From Tethya wilhelma (Eukaryota; Porifera; Demospongiae; Tethyida; Tethyidae), in assembly GCA_964030475.1 (NCBI GenBank), contig CAXIPT010000003.1, forward strand, positions 5,199,635 to 5,263,634: a stretch of 64,000 bases of DNA, read 5' to 3'. The notes under the pieces were generated by a model that saw nothing but the letters and a program-made list of their open reading frames with translations, was not told where the DNA came from and searched no databases. Position numbers and translations under genes: made by a program. Positions 20,828-31,800 of this stretch are shown piece after piece. Positions within the stretch are counted from its first letter, which is position 1. Every line of letters starts with the position of its first letter.

Positions 20828-20880
20828 AGGAAGTCTATTGCTCGTGTGTTAACAGTCATCAGTCACAACCAGAGAGAGAA
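20828..20880 (-). other. 53-bp inverted RPL35 fragment at a duplication junction
   Basis: Exact reverse complement of 14199-14251 (and 15367-15419), inside RPL35 exon 3. The left join shares AGGAAGT with the ICA1 intron sequence it replaces; the right join is in an A run. Its position between two allele-like copies marks a chimeric junction, either technical or template-switching. Confidence 0.88.
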
Positions 20881-20888
20881 AAAAAAAT

Positions 20889-21250
20889 TCTGAAAGGTGC
20901 TGCATGTAAGAGACTTCAATCACTTTTTCTTCAGGATTGCTTGTAGTCTCCAAATGTTGTAGATGCTTCACTACGCCAGTGACAACATCTTCCACGGGAA
21001 TCAGCGAAGAGTCGGCGCCAGAGGAGCCCGTCACTCCTCGATCGGATAGATCGACATTCACCTGGATACGTGGCAAACTCAAGAAGTCTTCCTCTCGAAG
21101 CACATCGCCCATGGCTTGGTTCATGTAGTTGTCACACTCGGCGGCGACACGAGGTGCAGCGTACTGTAGTGCCTTTCCTCTGAGCTTGATACAGTTTGAA
21201 GCACATGGCTTTTGCGATAAAAGTTGCAAATCTCCTCTTGCTTTCTCCAT
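20889..21250 (-). pseudogene. Truncated duplicate of the IVNS1ABP-like gene (5' end only)
   Basis: Matches the first about 115 codons of the gene at 18622-20199 (ATG at 21250), then runs into the inverted RPL35 fragment, where the frame soon stops. No Kelch repeats remain. If the block is an uncollapsed second haplotype, this is simply the allelic 5' end. Confidence 0.82.
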
Positions 21251-21909
21251 AAATATTAACTTCCCACGTGTTTGCCAAATGCAGTTTAGTTGTAAAAAAT
21301 ACACAGATGTTGTAAAAGCGTAGTAGATCGGTCAAACGAAATATTGTTATTCAAAATCTCGAGCGTCTCGCTAAATCACCATCGTTACTAGCCAGAAAGT
21401 GTGCAGTGGTATTCTCTGTGGTTGTTATCACTTATGAACACTGCATAAACTTTGATAAAACTGCTGTTTTGGCGGCATTTCTGCCACAGAACCCGCCAAA
21501 TTTACCACACTGTATTTTCATTGGTTGATGAACTTTACTTCTCCTTTTTGCGGCTTTATGCGGATTGTTTAACCTTTGACCTCATTAAAATTCCAATTAA
21601 TGCCTCCAAGGAAGAGATACGTACCAAACTTAAACTTCTGAACGTGACACCAGCTTCTCAGCTTGTAGAGGTGAGTACTTTGACAAAGAAGTTACAACTG
21701 TCACGTTGTCTCTCTAATTGGACTTATCATTATTATTCCTGTAAGTGAATGTGATAGTCTGGCTACAATGTGACTGAATGTTAGAATTTGTTCCTTATTT
21801 GTGTCTCTAGCTACCAACTGTTGTTGGAATGACTCCATTTTGGTGTGTCCTTACACATAAGTATGTTATTGTACAACAGTGCATAAATGTTGTGTACTAA
21901 ATTGTATAG

Positions 21910-24445
21910 GAAGTGCTATGGAGCCACCACCACCAGGCACTGGTATACCGCCACAACCAATGCAGGGATTTGGTAGTTCTGATATGACCACACCATTCCA
22001 CTATGGTTCTGTCAGAGATGGTCAGTTCAGACAAGACTCTTTGGAGCACAAATTGAAGAAACAGTACTGGAAGACCAAACAAACGGTCACCCAGAAACTA
22101 GGCAAGTCTCAGGATGAGTTTGTGGTGGCTGGAGACACTGACATTGACATGAAGCTGGAGGTAGATGAAACACTAGTGCAAGTTACCATCATAGTTTAGT
22201 GCTATGTGTACTGTTTGTTTAATACAGAAAGCCTATCATCTAAGAAGTTCTTGTACTCAGTTGCTTCAAGCACTGAACAAATTTGTCAGCAGACTGAAAG
22301 GTGAGTGCCTGGTACCAAGAGTCCATCAGAAGGGATTGTGGACTCTTGATGGTGCACTTTAGTTGTGTGTTGTCACTGATCATTTCACCCTTGTGTGCAC
22401 ATGGTTGCTGCCCACAGTGGTCTCCTCACAAGAGTGCCTGATGGGGGAATACCTTCGCACATGGAGTGAGACCGAGTACACCAATGCGGGAGAGGTCATG
22501 CAAAATGTTGGAAAACTACAAGAATCAATAAACGGTATCAGGTACGTTGTGCAATGCAAGTTACACTACATTAATGCACTGACGGTCATGTGGCCTTGTT
22601 GTCAATTGAATTATGTTTTTATGTGTTTTCTTTTAGGCTGAACATGGTCCCTTCGTTGATGCGAATGTACAGTGAGTTCATGGTGTTCCAGAACACTGCT
22701 CTCCGAGATCTCTACTTCTCCATCCAGCAACTGGAGAAGGCAAGAACTGAGTACAGAGCTGCTCTCCTCTGGATGAAGGACGTCTCTGAGAAGCTAGAGA
22801 ACCCAGACTACAGAAACCAACTGGCTCGCTTTAGAGAGGTATATATATATGTTGCGTGCAATTATTCCTGCCATGTTTGTTTAGCTTCCTTGCTTTGTAT
22901 ATCCTGTGTTAATTCCTTCCCAGGAAGCGATATACTGACTTGTATTGTGGTGTCTTACCTACATTTGCTCTCATTTCCTGTTTTCAAATGTATGATTGAC
23001 CACCCCCCCACCCCGCCCCACACTTTTTATAGGCTCAAGCTACTGTGAAGCAAACCAAGGAAAGATATGATAAATTGAAGCACGACCTCTCTGAAAAGAT
23101 TGACATGGTCTCGGCTAGTCGATGTAACCTCCTCTCTCGTTCTCTACCCAACTACCAAAAGGAGGTGCTCCAGTTCAACGACTCGGCTGCCAACGAGTTC
23201 CACAAGATTCTCGTGGACCTTCGAAGTCATCACCACCACCAGTACAAGGTGAGGCGGCTTGCTGAGGAGATTCGTGATCTTGAAGCTGAAGAGTCTCCAT
23301 TTACTGACGAGCCCGAGCTACTATCGGGAGAGAGTCCCATTCCCAACCAAGATGACGACGAAGCTCTGCTTGACATCAGCAGCGCTGAAACGCCTTCACA
23401 GAGTGAAGCTCCCAAACCAGTTGGAGATGATATTCTTACGTTGGAGAAGGTTGCCCAGGAAGCACGAGTGAATGATCTCGCTCTCAGTGGATCAGAGGCG
23501 GAGTTGAGACATCTGCAAGATGAACTGGTACAGCCATCGAGCGATGTTATTGAATCACAGAAGCCTCAAGCTCCTTCCGATCCAGCACCTGTTTCAACTG
23601 CTTCAGAAGACAAAGGAGAGAATGGACTCGACGACCTGTTGCAGCTCAGCGACCAGGCTGAACTTGAACAGGCCCAGCCACAGTCTCAGCAGGATCAACT
23701 GTTTGACGAATGGAGCAATTTCTCTGCGTTCATGTCCACTACAAAACCAGATGGAGCCAATCCAGTGTCTGGATGGGAGAAGGAGTTCACACAGGGTAGT
23801 GGGAAATCAGAAGACCCACTAGAAGTTGCTGACAGTAATGTACCGGCTACGACTAGTTCAACCGACGAAACACCTTCTAAACCTGAAATAGCAAGCAGTG
23901 AAGTAGCCGAAACCAAGAGTGTTGAAACTGAGAAACAAACCGCGGCAGCAGGGGTGGATGAGTTGCTAGGGATGAGTGAGACTGCTCAAGATCCAAAAGA
24001 AGAGGAGAACACACTTCTCTCGGACGACTTTAAGTCCCTCGGTCTGGGGCCTCCTGCAAAGAACACCAAGAAACAACCCACCCAACCTAAAGATCCAATG
24101 AGTATCAACTCTCTCGATTCATCGTACTTCTCCTCACAGCACCCGCCTCTCCCTCCACCTCCCACTGCTCCTGGAATGATGGGACAGCAGTTCCGTTCAC
24201 CTCTTTCAATCAGCAGTGGTCCCATCTTCCCTCCTGGCATGATGCCTGTACAACAAGGTGGTGTGGTGTCATCTCCATTGGGCCCAAGACCTGTGGCCCC
24301 TCCACCACTGTCAGGAGTGAACGAAGCTACTGGAGGAGGTGGGAAGAAGATGGAGAAGAAATCTGGGAAGGATCAGGATAAGGCAGCCACCTCGTGGATG
24401 AATGTGTTTGCTCATCTTGATCCACTTGTCAATGAGAAGGCGTAG
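21910..24445 (+). CDS. ICA1: Islet cell autoantigen 1 (ICA69), arfaptin-homology BAR protein
   Basis: Coding exons 21918-22160, 22228-22300, 22418-22541, 22637-22838 and 23033-24445 join in phase to 684 residues. An upstream non-coding exon is implied by the AG at 21908-21909. The AH/BAR domain contains QYWKTKQTVTQKLGKSQDEFVV, YRAALLWMKDVSEKL and VSASRCNLLSRSLPNYQK. A long acidic, Ser/Pro-rich C-terminal region ends in the ICA69 motif WMNVFAHLDPL. It is longer than human ICA1 (about 480 residues), mostly by expansion of this low-complexity region. ICA69 works with PICK1 and Rab2 on Golgi/secretory-granule membranes; I infer trafficking here. Its 5' end is duplicated at 20343-20820. Confidence 0.93.
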
Positions 24446-24646
24446 ACATGTATAGGTACGAATTTTGTTGTAAAAAATAATCTTTTTTCAAATCAATATA
24501 ATCAATTAATCAATATCTTCATTCTTTTTGTATTCACATGATTTTTATGTTATTGTCGAATGATTACGCAATTTGCAATTTGCAGTTGTCAACCTGTTCT
24601 CTAAATAATGCGCACTTACTAGAAAACACGTGCAGAGTGTAAAATT

Positions 24647-26443
24647 ATGATGGACGAGGCAACAGCTCAAGATGTGCCTGCTGCTGAGCTGAGCGAGGGA
24701 GAGATCATCGAGTCATCTAGCTCTAGCATCAGTGGGGATCAAAACGACAGGGAATCACCACCAGTTGCTAAAAAGAGGAGAGTAAGTGAGGAGGGGGAAA
24801 CAGATGAAAGTGGTTGGGCTAGTTTCATGAATTCCAAGCAACGTAAAAAGGCAAGAAAACGTATGTTAAAGGAAAAGGCACTCGAGACAAATAAGGGAAA
24901 GAATGAACCCTCACGATGGCTGGATAGTAGACTGCTAACACCATTGCAACTTGAACTGAAGAAAGCTCTCACTCAACTCTCTGGTATAAACGCAACTACA
25001 TCCAAACTGAATGGAACCATGAAGACTGAATTGTTTCAAAGATTCATTTTGCATTACATCATCAGTCAAAGAAGGTCACAAGGGTCTCCAAGCGACCTTA
25101 AGTATCTCGTCATCTGGTTAGCAAATGTCTCTGAAAAGTTCTATAGTTGCTCAGAGGATCATTTCCCAAAGCTAAAGCTCTTCAACCCTTCAGTTCAGTT
25201 CAAGATCGAACATCCTGGATCGCAACGGTTTGTAAAAATGGGTCTCGAGACATTCTTGATAGTCCCTCCTGAGAATAGTCCCAAGCCCGAACTAGTCACT
25301 CCACACAGTACCAGCGGTCCCCCGCCACCCCGAACAGAATACCTCTTCACCAAGGAGGACCTGGAGGAGCATAACTTCCCCGTCCTACACTCTCCCGTCG
25401 ATACCTTAGGTAGGGATTGCTCAAAGTATTGCAGAGTGACCGAATGGCCTGCAGGAACTGTTCAGTCTGTTGCTACGAATGAAATGCCCTTGTTTGCTGT
25501 TGACTGTGAGATGGTTGAAGTGGACCATGCAGAATCTGCCTTAGCAAGGATTTCAATAGTGAATGAAGCGTTGGAGTGCGTCTACGACACATATGTGAAA
25601 CCAGGCAAGTTGATAACAGACTATAGGACGAGGTACAGTGGGATTGATGAGGAGACCCTCAAGGATGTCACGACCACCTTGAGTGATGTCCAAGAGAAGC
25701 TGCTCACTCTCTTACCTCCCAATGCCATCCTCATTGGCCACTCACTCGAGAATGACTTCTATGCAATGAACTTTGTTCATCCATTCGTCATTGATACATC
25801 GTGTATCTTTACTCCAGGAGCTACTCCCTACAAAAAACCAGCTCTTCGTCGACTCTGCAAGGAGCTGTTGACGAGTGAAATTCAGACCGAGTTCACTGGA
25901 CATTGCTCCATTGAAGATGCAATGGCGTGCATGAAACTTGTAAAACTGAAGCTTGCCGAAGGTGCCTCTTGTCAAGTTTCGTTCGATTCCAGCATGCGTG
26001 GATCTCTCTTCATGGAGCTGAGATCACATGGCTGTTCGACAGGCATCGTTGACAAGGCTGGTGTGGTTTATCTGATGGGGAAGACAGCAACAAATATTCG
26101 TGAGACAGATTCGGACGAAAGTACCGTCTCACGAGCTAAAGACGTTATTCCCATCAGTGACTTCACCTTCGTCCAGCTACACGATGTGGAACGATTCATG
26201 AAGACGCCGCAGAGAGATGATGAGGGGATGTTATTGGAGGTTGCAAATGATGTTGATTCTAATATAGTGAGACTGGTTGAACACTGTCCGAGCAAGACGC
26301 TGGTGTTTGTTGTGTGTGGAAGCAGTGAGATTAGCCAGGTGAAGCTCTATCAGAATACAACGGGGGGTGCTGCAAAGAAGAAGTTAAAGGAAGCAGTTCA
26401 CGTTGCTAGAACTGGTAATGTAGTGGCCTTTATGGTTAACTGA
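24647..26443 (+). CDS. DEDDh RNA exonuclease, REXO5/REXO1 type
   Basis: Intronless, 598 residues from ATG at 24647. An acidic/Ser-rich N-terminus with a KKRR patch suggests nuclear targeting. The exonuclease core shows ExoI FAVDCEM (Asp286, Glu288), ExoII GHSLENDF (His365, Asp370) and ExoIII GHCSIEDAMACMKL (His419, Asp424), so all DEDDh positions are present. The upstream KYCRVTEWP and the RYSGIDEETLKDVTTTLSDVQ stretch favour the REXO5 (NEF-sp) branch. Likely role: 3'-5' trimming of structured RNAs (5S, snoRNA). Human REXO5 carries RRM domains C-terminally; here the C-terminal 150 residues show no clear RNP motifs, so either a diverged RRM or none. Starts about 200 bp after ICA1. Confidence 0.88.
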   Translation: MMDEATAQDVPAAELSEGEIIESSSSSISGDQNDRESPPVAKKRRVSEEGETDESGWASFMNSKQRKKARKRMLKEKALETNKGKNEPSRWLDSRLLTPLQLELKKALTQLSGINATTSKLNGTMKTELFQRFILHYIISQRRSQGSPSDLKYLVIWLANVSEKFYSCSEDHFPKLKLFNPSVQFKIEHPGSQRFVKMGLETFLIVPPENSPKPELVTPHSTSGPPPPRTEYLFTKEDLEEHNFPVLHSPVDTLGRDCSKYCRVTEWPAGTVQSVATNEMPLFAVDCEMVEVDHAESALARISIVNEALECVYDTYVKPGKLITDYRTRYSGIDEETLKDVTTTLSDVQEKLLTLLPPNAILIGHSLENDFYAMNFVHPFVIDTSCIFTPGATPYKKPALRRLCKELLTSEIQTEFTGHCSIEDAMACMKLVKLKLAEGASCQVSFDSSMRGSLFMELRSHGCSTGIVDKAGVVYLMGKTATNIRETDSDESTVSRAKDVIPISDFTFVQLHDVERFMKTPQRDDEGMLLEVANDVDSNIVRLVEHCPSKTLVFVVCGSSEISQVKLYQNTTGGAAKKKLKEAVHVARTGNVVAFMVN

Positions 26444-26526
26444 TAATATCTCCCTCCTGTATAATTATAACGATAGCTGAAAAGTAAATATTGTAAATTT
26501 TTAAATATTCCTTTAAATGTGAATTG

Positions 26527-28710
26527 TTATGATTTGTTCTTTATGACGGGACAGATTTTACCCAAGATTACTTCTTTTCTTGCACCTGTCACACCTGCAC
26601 ATGGATACAATAATAATGCAAGCATTATGGAGTTATGAATGTCTACATATTATCAAGGGCCTATTGGCTATTGACCAGCAAGATAGACCCTCGATATCTT
26701 ATTTTTACGTATAGTAGAGATGGCAAAATTGATTCAGATTGAAACATACTGGCCATATTGACTGGTCTTCCACGCATAGCTTGATAGGCTAACACTGAAA
26801 AGAACAGAGCCTGCAATGAAAATTAACCATTCAATAACTGTAAAAAATTTCTCTCAATTGGTTAAAATTACCGAAACATTATCTGATACAAAATTTATAC
26901 TGACCTCTCTAGAGTCTGGGTCAATTCCAATCTCCTCAGAATTTGTGACATTGAAGTCTTTGAATCGATTTTGGAGACCTCTGAACAAGAAATTCACTTT
27001 ATAAAACAGCTTAGTTGTAAATTTATTTACCTGACTACTTTACTCTCCTAGTACACACACACAGACACACACACCTCATAATCATTGGATTCCGTGCACC
27101 TCCTCCACTGACGATAAAATCATAACCTTTGACCTCCATTGAACAGCTGCCAGTCAGTTGAGACATGTGTGGGGCAATGAACTGTTCATAGTTGCTCCAC
27201 ACGGCAGCAGCTGTGAAATCTGGAGACGATGTATGGGATTTGTGCAAGAATGAGGGTTGGGTGAGATATATGTCGACAAACAAATGACGTTGAGGCATCA
27301 CCAGTTATAGTAGCCATGAAATCTTCTCTTGATAAGTTCAAATGTTTAGACCATTCCAAGAGATCGTCAATATACTTTTCACCAAAATACTACAATACAA
27401 TGTCACAATAATGTACACAACATAAAAATACATAATAATAATTTCACCTCTCTGCCTGTTGATTTGGGTGGTTTTCTTGATAAGAAATCGTCTGACAGCA
27501 GCTTATCCAGCACCTCCTTTGAGACTTTGCCCGACGAAGACTGCAGGACAGAGTGAATTAAAGGTAAACACTTTATGGGGTCTTTGTCGTAGGACCTACT
27601 TACTTACTATTTGTGCATCTTTGTCGTAGTCTTGTCCAAACCATCTCTTGGCAAGCAAGTCAATAAACACATTCCCTGGGTAGCAAAGAAACCTCAATGT
27701 CAGAGTGCAAACCACACACAGATGTTCATAAGCACATTACTAGGAAAGTGTGTATAGATGATTTACCAGGACCACAGTCAAAACCAACAAAGCTGAACTG
27801 ATAAGAGTCTGAAAGATAATGCAAAAAGGAAGAGTTATATAAGCATTGGATATCAGTATAATTTTACTTTTACTTTTACCTTCCCCGCTACTGGGCATCA
27901 GTGTAGAGATGTTGCTGATGCCACCAATGTTCAAGAGGATTCCAATCCTCTGTGTATCTCTGAAATGTTTCCGTAGTAACATCCAATCAAGATAAGGAAT
28001 GAGAGGGGCACCCTCTCCCCCAACTGCCGTGTCAGCTGTCCTGAAGTCCCCAATAGTTGTCACACCACATGTATTGGCGATGATCGAAGGATCGCCAATC
28101 TGCAACGTCGAGGAGACACTGTGTCCATAGAGCAACTTAGGGAGGGGAAGATGATGAACAGTTTGTCTGAAGAAAATAAACACATAAACCAATGGAGTAC
28201 AGCAATCTGTATCTGTACTTACTAGCATCATGTTGGCATGTTATTCTTTTGAAGACAAACACTTTTAATAGTACTCCTTATAAAGCTACAATATACATAT
28301 ATACCCATGCGATCCTATGACATCAATATCTTCAATCTTCAGTCCACATTTAGCGACAAGAGCCTTTGCAGCATCTGCAAAGAGCCACCCGATGAGTGCA
28401 TTGAGATAACACACTTCTCCAACCTTTCCTTCTCCAGTACACAGTCGCATCAAGTCAGCCTTGAGGCCGTCTGGATAAGGATGGGTGATGAACCCCCGGA
28501 TCTTAATACTGAATATGAAACACCAACACTAGATCTTGGGGGGCTTCTGATGGCTCAAAATTTTATTTCTTACTTCAAGGGGGAGGAGAGGGGGTCATTG
28601 CTGTCAGTGATGTCCACTAATATTGCATCAATGCCATCCATGCTGGTGCCAGAGTTGAGTCCTATGACTGTGAGACATTCTTTCAGCTGCTGCTGGTGCA
28701 GAACCTCCAT
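26527..28710 (-). CDS. 1,6-anhydro-N-acetylmuramic acid kinase family (AnmK), 11 exons
   Basis: Exons (in gene order) 28574-28710, 28305-28508, 27880-28166, 27767-27808, 27608-27675, 27448-27540, 27302-27389, 27075-27219, 26905-26980, 26750-26810 and 26527-26594 join in phase to 422 residues, near the about 370 of bacterial AnmK. Motifs: GTSMDGID (21-28, phosphate/ATP site), IGSHGQTVHH, IGDFR (catalytic-base Asp154), FDCGPGN (219-225), FIVSGGGARNP and the C-terminal MASVTGARKEVILGKI. The bacterial enzyme phosphorylates anhydroMurNAc from peptidoglycan turnover to MurNAc-6-P. With all key residues kept and ten spliceosomal introns, this is an integrated, probably active animal gene, perhaps salvaging bacterial wall sugars. 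It is head-to-head with VPS52 (111 bp between starts). Confidence 0.9.
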
Positions 28711-28821
28711 CTTGAGAGGATTTTGTCTTGCTGTTGCTGTTGGGTCTCAGCAAGATTTGGGGTTATTTCCTAATGGTCGTCACAGTCACTTGTCACTTGT
28801 GGGTGTGTACAAAGTTCTTTG
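28711..28821. promoter_or_regulatory. Divergent promoter of AnmK and VPS52
   Basis: 111 bp between opposite initiator codons; both promoters must lie here or overlap the first exons. Inferred from layout. Confidence 0.45.
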
Positions 28822-31800
28822 ATGACAATGGCGTCTGTACCTGTACTTGCTGCTTCCAAATCAACACAGGTTTGTCCTTGTTCTCTTGTCTACTTTGTAA
28901 AAGAAACACCAGCCCGTAGATCTGTATTATTTCTCAGTCTCTTGTCTATTTTCAAGCTCTCTAACTTCTCCCTATTTGTGTAGGAGGAGGAGGATATTCT
29001 TGCTGGGCTAGACTTCAGTGAATTGAACATCACCTCACAAGAGGATGACATCCTGGATGAAGATGACACACTAGCAGGTAGCTCACAGATACTGTAACCA
29101 TTTCAAACTACACTACTACCATGGATACATGGATGCTACATACTGTTCTTGGATTCTTTTGCTGCTGTCAAATTTTTCAACGTGTTATGTTTTTACTGTA
29201 TGTACATGTCTCATAATCACTAGGCCACATCCAGGAGAACCTTGAAGATGAGCTGGTACAAGAAGCTCTTAGGAAAGGTGTGGACCTGAGGCAGTACTCA
29301 AGGCACATTGAATCAGAGCTGAGAAAAGTAGAATTACGATCTATTGAAGACTGTAAGCCATTGTTTGTAGGCCATGTTACCAGCTTGTAGTACTGTAATC
29401 TATCAATCTATGGTATCTTCACTTACGAAATATTACATCCAGATATTGCCCAGAGTAGACACATTGCAAAGCTGCACTACCAGATACAAAATTGTGATGA
29501 AATCCTAGCTGTAAGAGTTTCTATAATTTGTGTATATCAACTGTAGGGATACTGTTTACCATAACTCTCTCTCACACACACGCACATGTTGCTTGAATCA
29601 ACAAATCAGCGCATGGAAGAAATGTTGAGCAAGTTTCAGAATGACTTGGGCAGCATCAGCTCTGAGATCCAATCTCTGCAAGACCAATCACACTCTATGA
29701 GCATCAAGCTAAGAAACAGACAGGTATAGCAAGTGTGTAGAAGTATGTGTATGTTTCAATGCCATGGTTTAGGGATGAGTAAAGGTGGAGATATCTATGA
29801 GTTGAGAATGTGTTCTTGTCTTTTTGTCCTGTAGGCCGTGCGGAGTGAATTGAGTCAGTATGTCTCTGAAGTTACTGTCACAGAGCACCTAATTCAGTGA
29901 GTAGTGTGTGTGTGTGTGTGTGTGTGTGTNNNNNNNNNNNNNNNNNNNNNNNNNNNNNNNNNNNNNNNNNNNNNNNNNNNNNNNNNNNNNNNNNNNNNNN
30001 NNNNNNNNNNNNNNNNNNNNNNNNNNNNNNNNNNNNNNNNNNNNNNNNNNNNNNNNNNNNNNNNNNNNNNNNNNNNNNNNNNNNNNNNNNNNNNNNNNNN
30101 NNNNNNNNNNNNNNNNNNNNNNNNNNNNNNNNNNNNNNNNNNNNNNNNNNNNNNNNNNNNNNNNNNNNNNNNNNNNNNNNNNNNNNNNNNNNNNNNNNNN
30201 NNNNNNNNNNNNNNNNNNNNNNNNNNNNNNNNNNNNNNNNNNNNNNNNNNNNNNNNNNNNNNNNNNNNNNNNNNNNNNNNNNNNNNNNNNNNNNNNNNNN
30301 NNNNNNNNNNNNNNNNNNNNNNNNNNNNNNNNNNNNNNNNNNNNNNNNNNNNNNNNNNNNNNNNNNNNNNNNNNNNNNNNNNNNNNNNNNNNNNNNNNNN
30401 NNNNNNNNNNNNNNNNNNNNNNNNNNNNNNNNNNNNNNNNNNNNNNNNNNNNNNNNNNNNNNNNNNNNNNNNNNNNNNNNNNNNNNNNNNNNNNNNNNNN
30501 NNNNNNNNNNNNNNNNNNNNNNNNNNNNNNNNNNNNNNNNNNNNNNNNNNNNNNNNNNNNNNNNNNNNNNNNNNNNNNNNNNNNNNNNNNNNNNNNNNNN
30601 NNNNNNNNNNNNNNNNNNNNNNNNNNNNNNNNNNNNNNNNNNNNNNNNNNNNNNNNNNNNNNNNNNNNNNNNNNNNNNNNNNNNNNNNNNNNNNNNNNNN
30701 NNNNNNNNNNNNNNNNNNNNNNNNNNNNNNNNNNNNNNNNNNNNNNNNNNNNNNNNNNNNNNNNNNNNNNNNNNNNNNNNNNNNNNNNNNNNNNNNNNNN
30801 NNNNNNNNNNNNNNNNNNNNNNNNNNNNNNNNNNNNNNNNNNNNNNNNNNNNNNNNNNNNNNNNNNNNNNNNNNNNNNNNNNNNNNNNNNNNNNNNNNNN
30901 NNNNNNNNNNNNNNNNCACACACACACACACACACACACACGCACTTACACACCTATTTCTTGTTAGTTTGAAGAGGCAGCTGACAAAGATGACCTCATG
31001 GGAGCTGAAGACACTGCAAAGAAGAGCTTCTTTTCCACCAAATCAACCTTCAAGAATCGCTCCACCATCTTCACCCTGGGCAATAGAGATACTGTACTCA
31101 CAACAGAACTGGAGGATCCCATCATTGTTGTACCTCATGCCCAGAAGGCAGAAAGAAAGGTAAGATAGAACTTAACAGAGAAAATACCATACAGTCGGAA
31201 ATATTGACAGGGGTTTTAATTTGATGGTATGGTCAAAGTCCAAATCGTCAAATTTAAATCCGCCAATATTTTTATTTTATGTTCTGTGGAGCAAACTGTC
31301 AAAAAATTTTATCGTCAATATTTCCAGCGATATACAAGTGCATAGACCTTCAAGGTCACTGTTGTGCTATCCTTATTGCAGTTTCCTTATGAATGCCTCT
31401 TTCGAAGCATCCATTTTGCTCTCCTGGACAATGCCTGTCGGGAGTATCTCTTTGTCGTGGACTTCTTCAACCTGCCTGGGTCAACAGGACAGGACTTCTT
31501 TGACAGCATCATGGGGAAGACCCTTGCCTACCTGCTGGTTAGTTGATGAATATGACCTGTCTTTGTGCCCATTGTCCTGAAAATGTATCATTACACGTCC
31601 AATTGTGTACATGTGCACACACTCAAACAGAAACAAATTGAGCACCATGTTGACAGCTGCTATGACGCAATAGGCATCTTCCTCTGCATTCACATCACCC
31701 ACAGATTCCAGGCCATTGCCACACGGAGGAATGCCTCCTGCCTGGATGAGTGAGTTTTGTATGATAGCCATTGCCACCTATCCTGCAGAGATATTGAATC

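Noticed and set aside
28307..28822. Plus-strand 171-codon frame over AnmK exons 1-2
   Set aside because: Opposite-strand shadow; the minus strand carries conserved AnmK motifs with correct splice sites.
29878..31163. Long open frames across the N run
   Set aside because: They exist only because Ns are translated as X; the dinucleotide edges are not coding.
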